Shown piece by piece: positions 14,269 through 15,077 of a stretch of DNA of 15,077 bases. The stretch covers positions 1 through 15,077 of the forward strand of contig JAFQUA010000072.1 of NCBI GenBank assembly GCA_017408725.1, read 5' to 3'. Positions within the stretch are counted from its first letter, which is position 1. Every line of letters begins with the position of its first letter. The translations under genes were made by a program, and so were the position numbers. The notes under the pieces are model-generated. The model searched no databases. It was not told the DNA's origin and saw only the letters and a list, made by a program, of their open reading frames with translations. Origin of the DNA: Oscillospiraceae bacterium (GTDB taxonomy: Bacteria; Bacillota_A; Clostridia; Oscillospirales; Oscillospiraceae).

Positions 14269-14297
14269 ATTATACAACGCATCTTTCCACGGCGCAA
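14269..14297 (-). promoter_or_regulatory. Promoter of the AraM-type gene
   Basis: On the minus strand TTGCGC (14297-14292), a 17-base spacer and TATAAT (14274-14269) predict a start near 14262. The leader would be only about 15 bases, with the AGGAG almost at the 5' end. Confidence 0.6.
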
Positions 14298-14305
14298 TCC
14301 TTTTG

Positions 14306-14334
14306 TTGACATTTCGGCCCTTCCCTTTTATGAT
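14306..14334 (+). promoter_or_regulatory. Promoter of the nitroreductase gene
   Basis: TTGACA (14306-14311), a 17-base spacer and TATGAT (14329-14334) form a near-consensus promoter, giving a start near 14341 and a leader of about 20 bases holding AAAGGAGA. Its -35 is only 8 bp from that of the divergent AraM-type gene. Confidence 0.75.
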
Positions 14335-14361
14335 AAAGGAAACGCTGAAAGGAGACCCTAT

Positions 14362-14892
14362 ATGAATTTTACCGAGATCGCCTTAAACCGCCAATCCTGC
14401 CGCAGCTATGACGAAGAAAGAGCAGTAGAACCGGAAAAGCTGGCAGCAATTCTGGAAGCCGTCCGCCTTTCCCCCTCTGCCTGCAACGGTCAGCCCTACC
14501 ATTTGACTGTGTGCAAAGGGCAGGCCGCCAAGGAAGTTGCCAAAGCCACCATGGGCATGGGCATGAACAAGTTTGCCGCACAAGCCCCCGTTCTCATCGT
14601 CATTTCCGAAGCGGCCTATGTCAAATCTGCCGCACTGGGCGCGAAGCTGAAAAACAACGACTACCGTTCTATCGATATTGGCATCGCCGCAGCCTATCTC
14701 ACCGCAGAAGCCACCGCCCAGGGACTTTCCACCTGCATTCTTGGCTGGCTGGACGACGAGAAAATCCGCAAGCTCTGTGATCTTAACGCTCCCGTTCGGT
14801 TGGTCATCACCCTCGGCTACGCCAAGGAAGGCGATCCTCTACGCGCCAAAAAGCGCAAAGAGCTTTCCCAACTGGTAACAGAAAAAGGATAA
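14362..14892 (+). CDS. Nitroreductase-family flavoprotein
   Basis: Small FMN-dependent oxidoreductase of 176 residues, predicted to be cytoplasmic and dimeric. The N-terminal NRQSCRSYDEE (9-19) is the family's FMN-phosphate binding R-x-S-x-R motif (R10, S12, R14), followed by RLSPSACNGQPY (35-46), the second flavin-contact motif. The C-terminal half has SIDIGIAAAYLTAEATAQGLSTC and ends in a ..GYAKEGDPLRAKKRKEL.. tail common in short clostridial nitroreductases. AAAGGAGA precedes ATG 14362 by 6 bases; the frame continues upstream but the promoter at 14306-14334 excludes earlier starts. Monocistronic, with its own promoter and terminator. The natural substrate of such proteins (quinone, nitro compound, enone) cannot be deduced. 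No evident link to the sugar genes. Confidence 0.9.
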   Translation: MNFTEIALNRQSCRSYDEERAVEPEKLAAILEAVRLSPSACNGQPYHLTVCKGQAAKEVAKATMGMGMNKFAAQAPVLIVISEAAYVKSAALGAKLKNNDYRSIDIGIAAAYLTAEATAQGLSTCILGWLDDEKIRKLCDLNAPVRLVITLGYAKEGDPLRAKKRKELSQLVTEKG

Positions 14893-14924
14893 ATCATCTC
14901 TGCTTTTGTAACAGCAAAAACTCC

Positions 14925-14936
14925 CGGCTGCAGCCG
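14925..14936. repeat. 12-bp perfect palindrome
   Basis: CGGCTGCAGCCG is self-complementary and lies 33 bases after the nitroreductase stop, ahead of the main terminator. No T-run follows. Possibly an mRNA 3' end element or a chance GC-rich dyad. Confidence 0.3.
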
Positions 14937-14954
14937 CAATGTCATTAAGTTAAG

Positions 14955-14993
14955 AAAAACTGGATCTCACAGAAATGTGGGATCCAGTTTTTT
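14955..14993 (+). terminator. Intrinsic terminator with GAAA loop, nitroreductase
   Basis: AAAAACTGGATCTCACA pairs with TGTGGGATCCAGTTTTT (one T-G pair) around a GAAA tetraloop and ends in six T residues. The A-rich left flank means it can also act on the opposite strand. Confidence 0.93.
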
Positions 14994-15038
14994 CGTAATA
15001 AATTTAGAAAAACACTTGACAAAAAGCGTTAAATGTGC

Positions 15039-15072
15039 GGCCTTTTTGCTAATTACGATTAGCAAAAAGGCC
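15039..15072. repeat. Perfect 15-bp inverted repeat with 4-bp spacer
   Basis: GGCCTTTTTGCTAAT (15039-15053) and ATTAGCAAAAAGGCC (15058-15072) are exact reverse complements separated by TACG. No T-run follows on either strand, so it is not a classical terminator. It could be a repressor operator for a gene beyond the right edge, a cruciform-forming element or part of a dispersed repeat. A TTGACA at 15016-15021 lies just upstream but has no -10 at proper spacing. Confidence 0.6.
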
Positions 15073-15077
15073 CGTGT

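Noticed and set aside
15016..15044. Promoter based on TTGACA at 15016
   Set aside because: The position 17 bases downstream reads GGCCTT; no acceptable -10 is found at 16-18 base spacing.

Overview
The window looks like a chromosomal sugar-utilisation locus from an anaerobic Firmicute, probably an Oscillospiraceae/Ruminococcaceae-type gut Clostridium. The evidence is moderately GC-rich coding DNA with GGC/CTG/AAG-heavy codon use, AGGAGG-type ribosome sites, AT-rich intergenic promoters, a CUT2-family ABC sugar importer with a lipoprotein binding protein, and short hairpin terminators. This assignment is an inference; no rRNA or marker gene is present. I see no tRNA, rRNA, CRISPR array or transposase.

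Layout. (1) Bases 1-2130, minus strand: the N-terminal 353 residues of L-fucose isomerase (cut by the window edge) and, upstream of it, a LacI-family regulator. (2) Bases 2131-2551: a divergent control region with a good promoter on each strand and two copies of a GCGAAWCGTTTCGC palindrome, the best candidates for the LacI-family operators. (3) Bases 2552-6247, plus strand: ATPase, permease and lipoprotein binding protein of a CUT2 sugar ABC importer, closed by a UUCG-loop terminator. (4) Bases 6402-11216: a rhamnulokinase-type FGGY kinase, a sorbitol-6-phosphate-dehydrogenase-like SDR, a PHP-domain protein and a zinc alcohol dehydrogenase resembling L-sorbose-1-phosphate reductase, closed by a second terminator. 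(5) Bases 11264-12835: a second, different FGGY kinase starting 17 bases after that terminator, followed by a third terminator. (6) Bases 12928-14247, minus strand: an AraM/glycerol-1-phosphate-dehydrogenase family protein, divergent from (7) a nitroreductase at 14362-14892, then a terminator and a perfect 15-bp inverted repeat close to the window end.

How it may work. The importer brings in a pentose or 6-deoxyhexose, FucI isomerises the aldose to a ketose, and an FGGY kinase phosphorylates it. No class II aldolase (FucA/RhaD type) is visible. Instead there is a SorE-like plus SorD-like dehydrogenase pair, which in the L-sorbose pathway reduces a ketose-1-phosphate to a polyol phosphate and re-oxidises it at the other end. 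I infer that the locus could run an aldolase-free route, for example D-arabinose to D-ribulose-1-P to D-arabinitol-1-P to D-xylulose-5-P, or an analogous route from L-fucose to a 1-deoxyketose-6-P. An aldolase may equally lie beyond the left edge. The PHP protein and the second kinase are the pieces without an obvious role.
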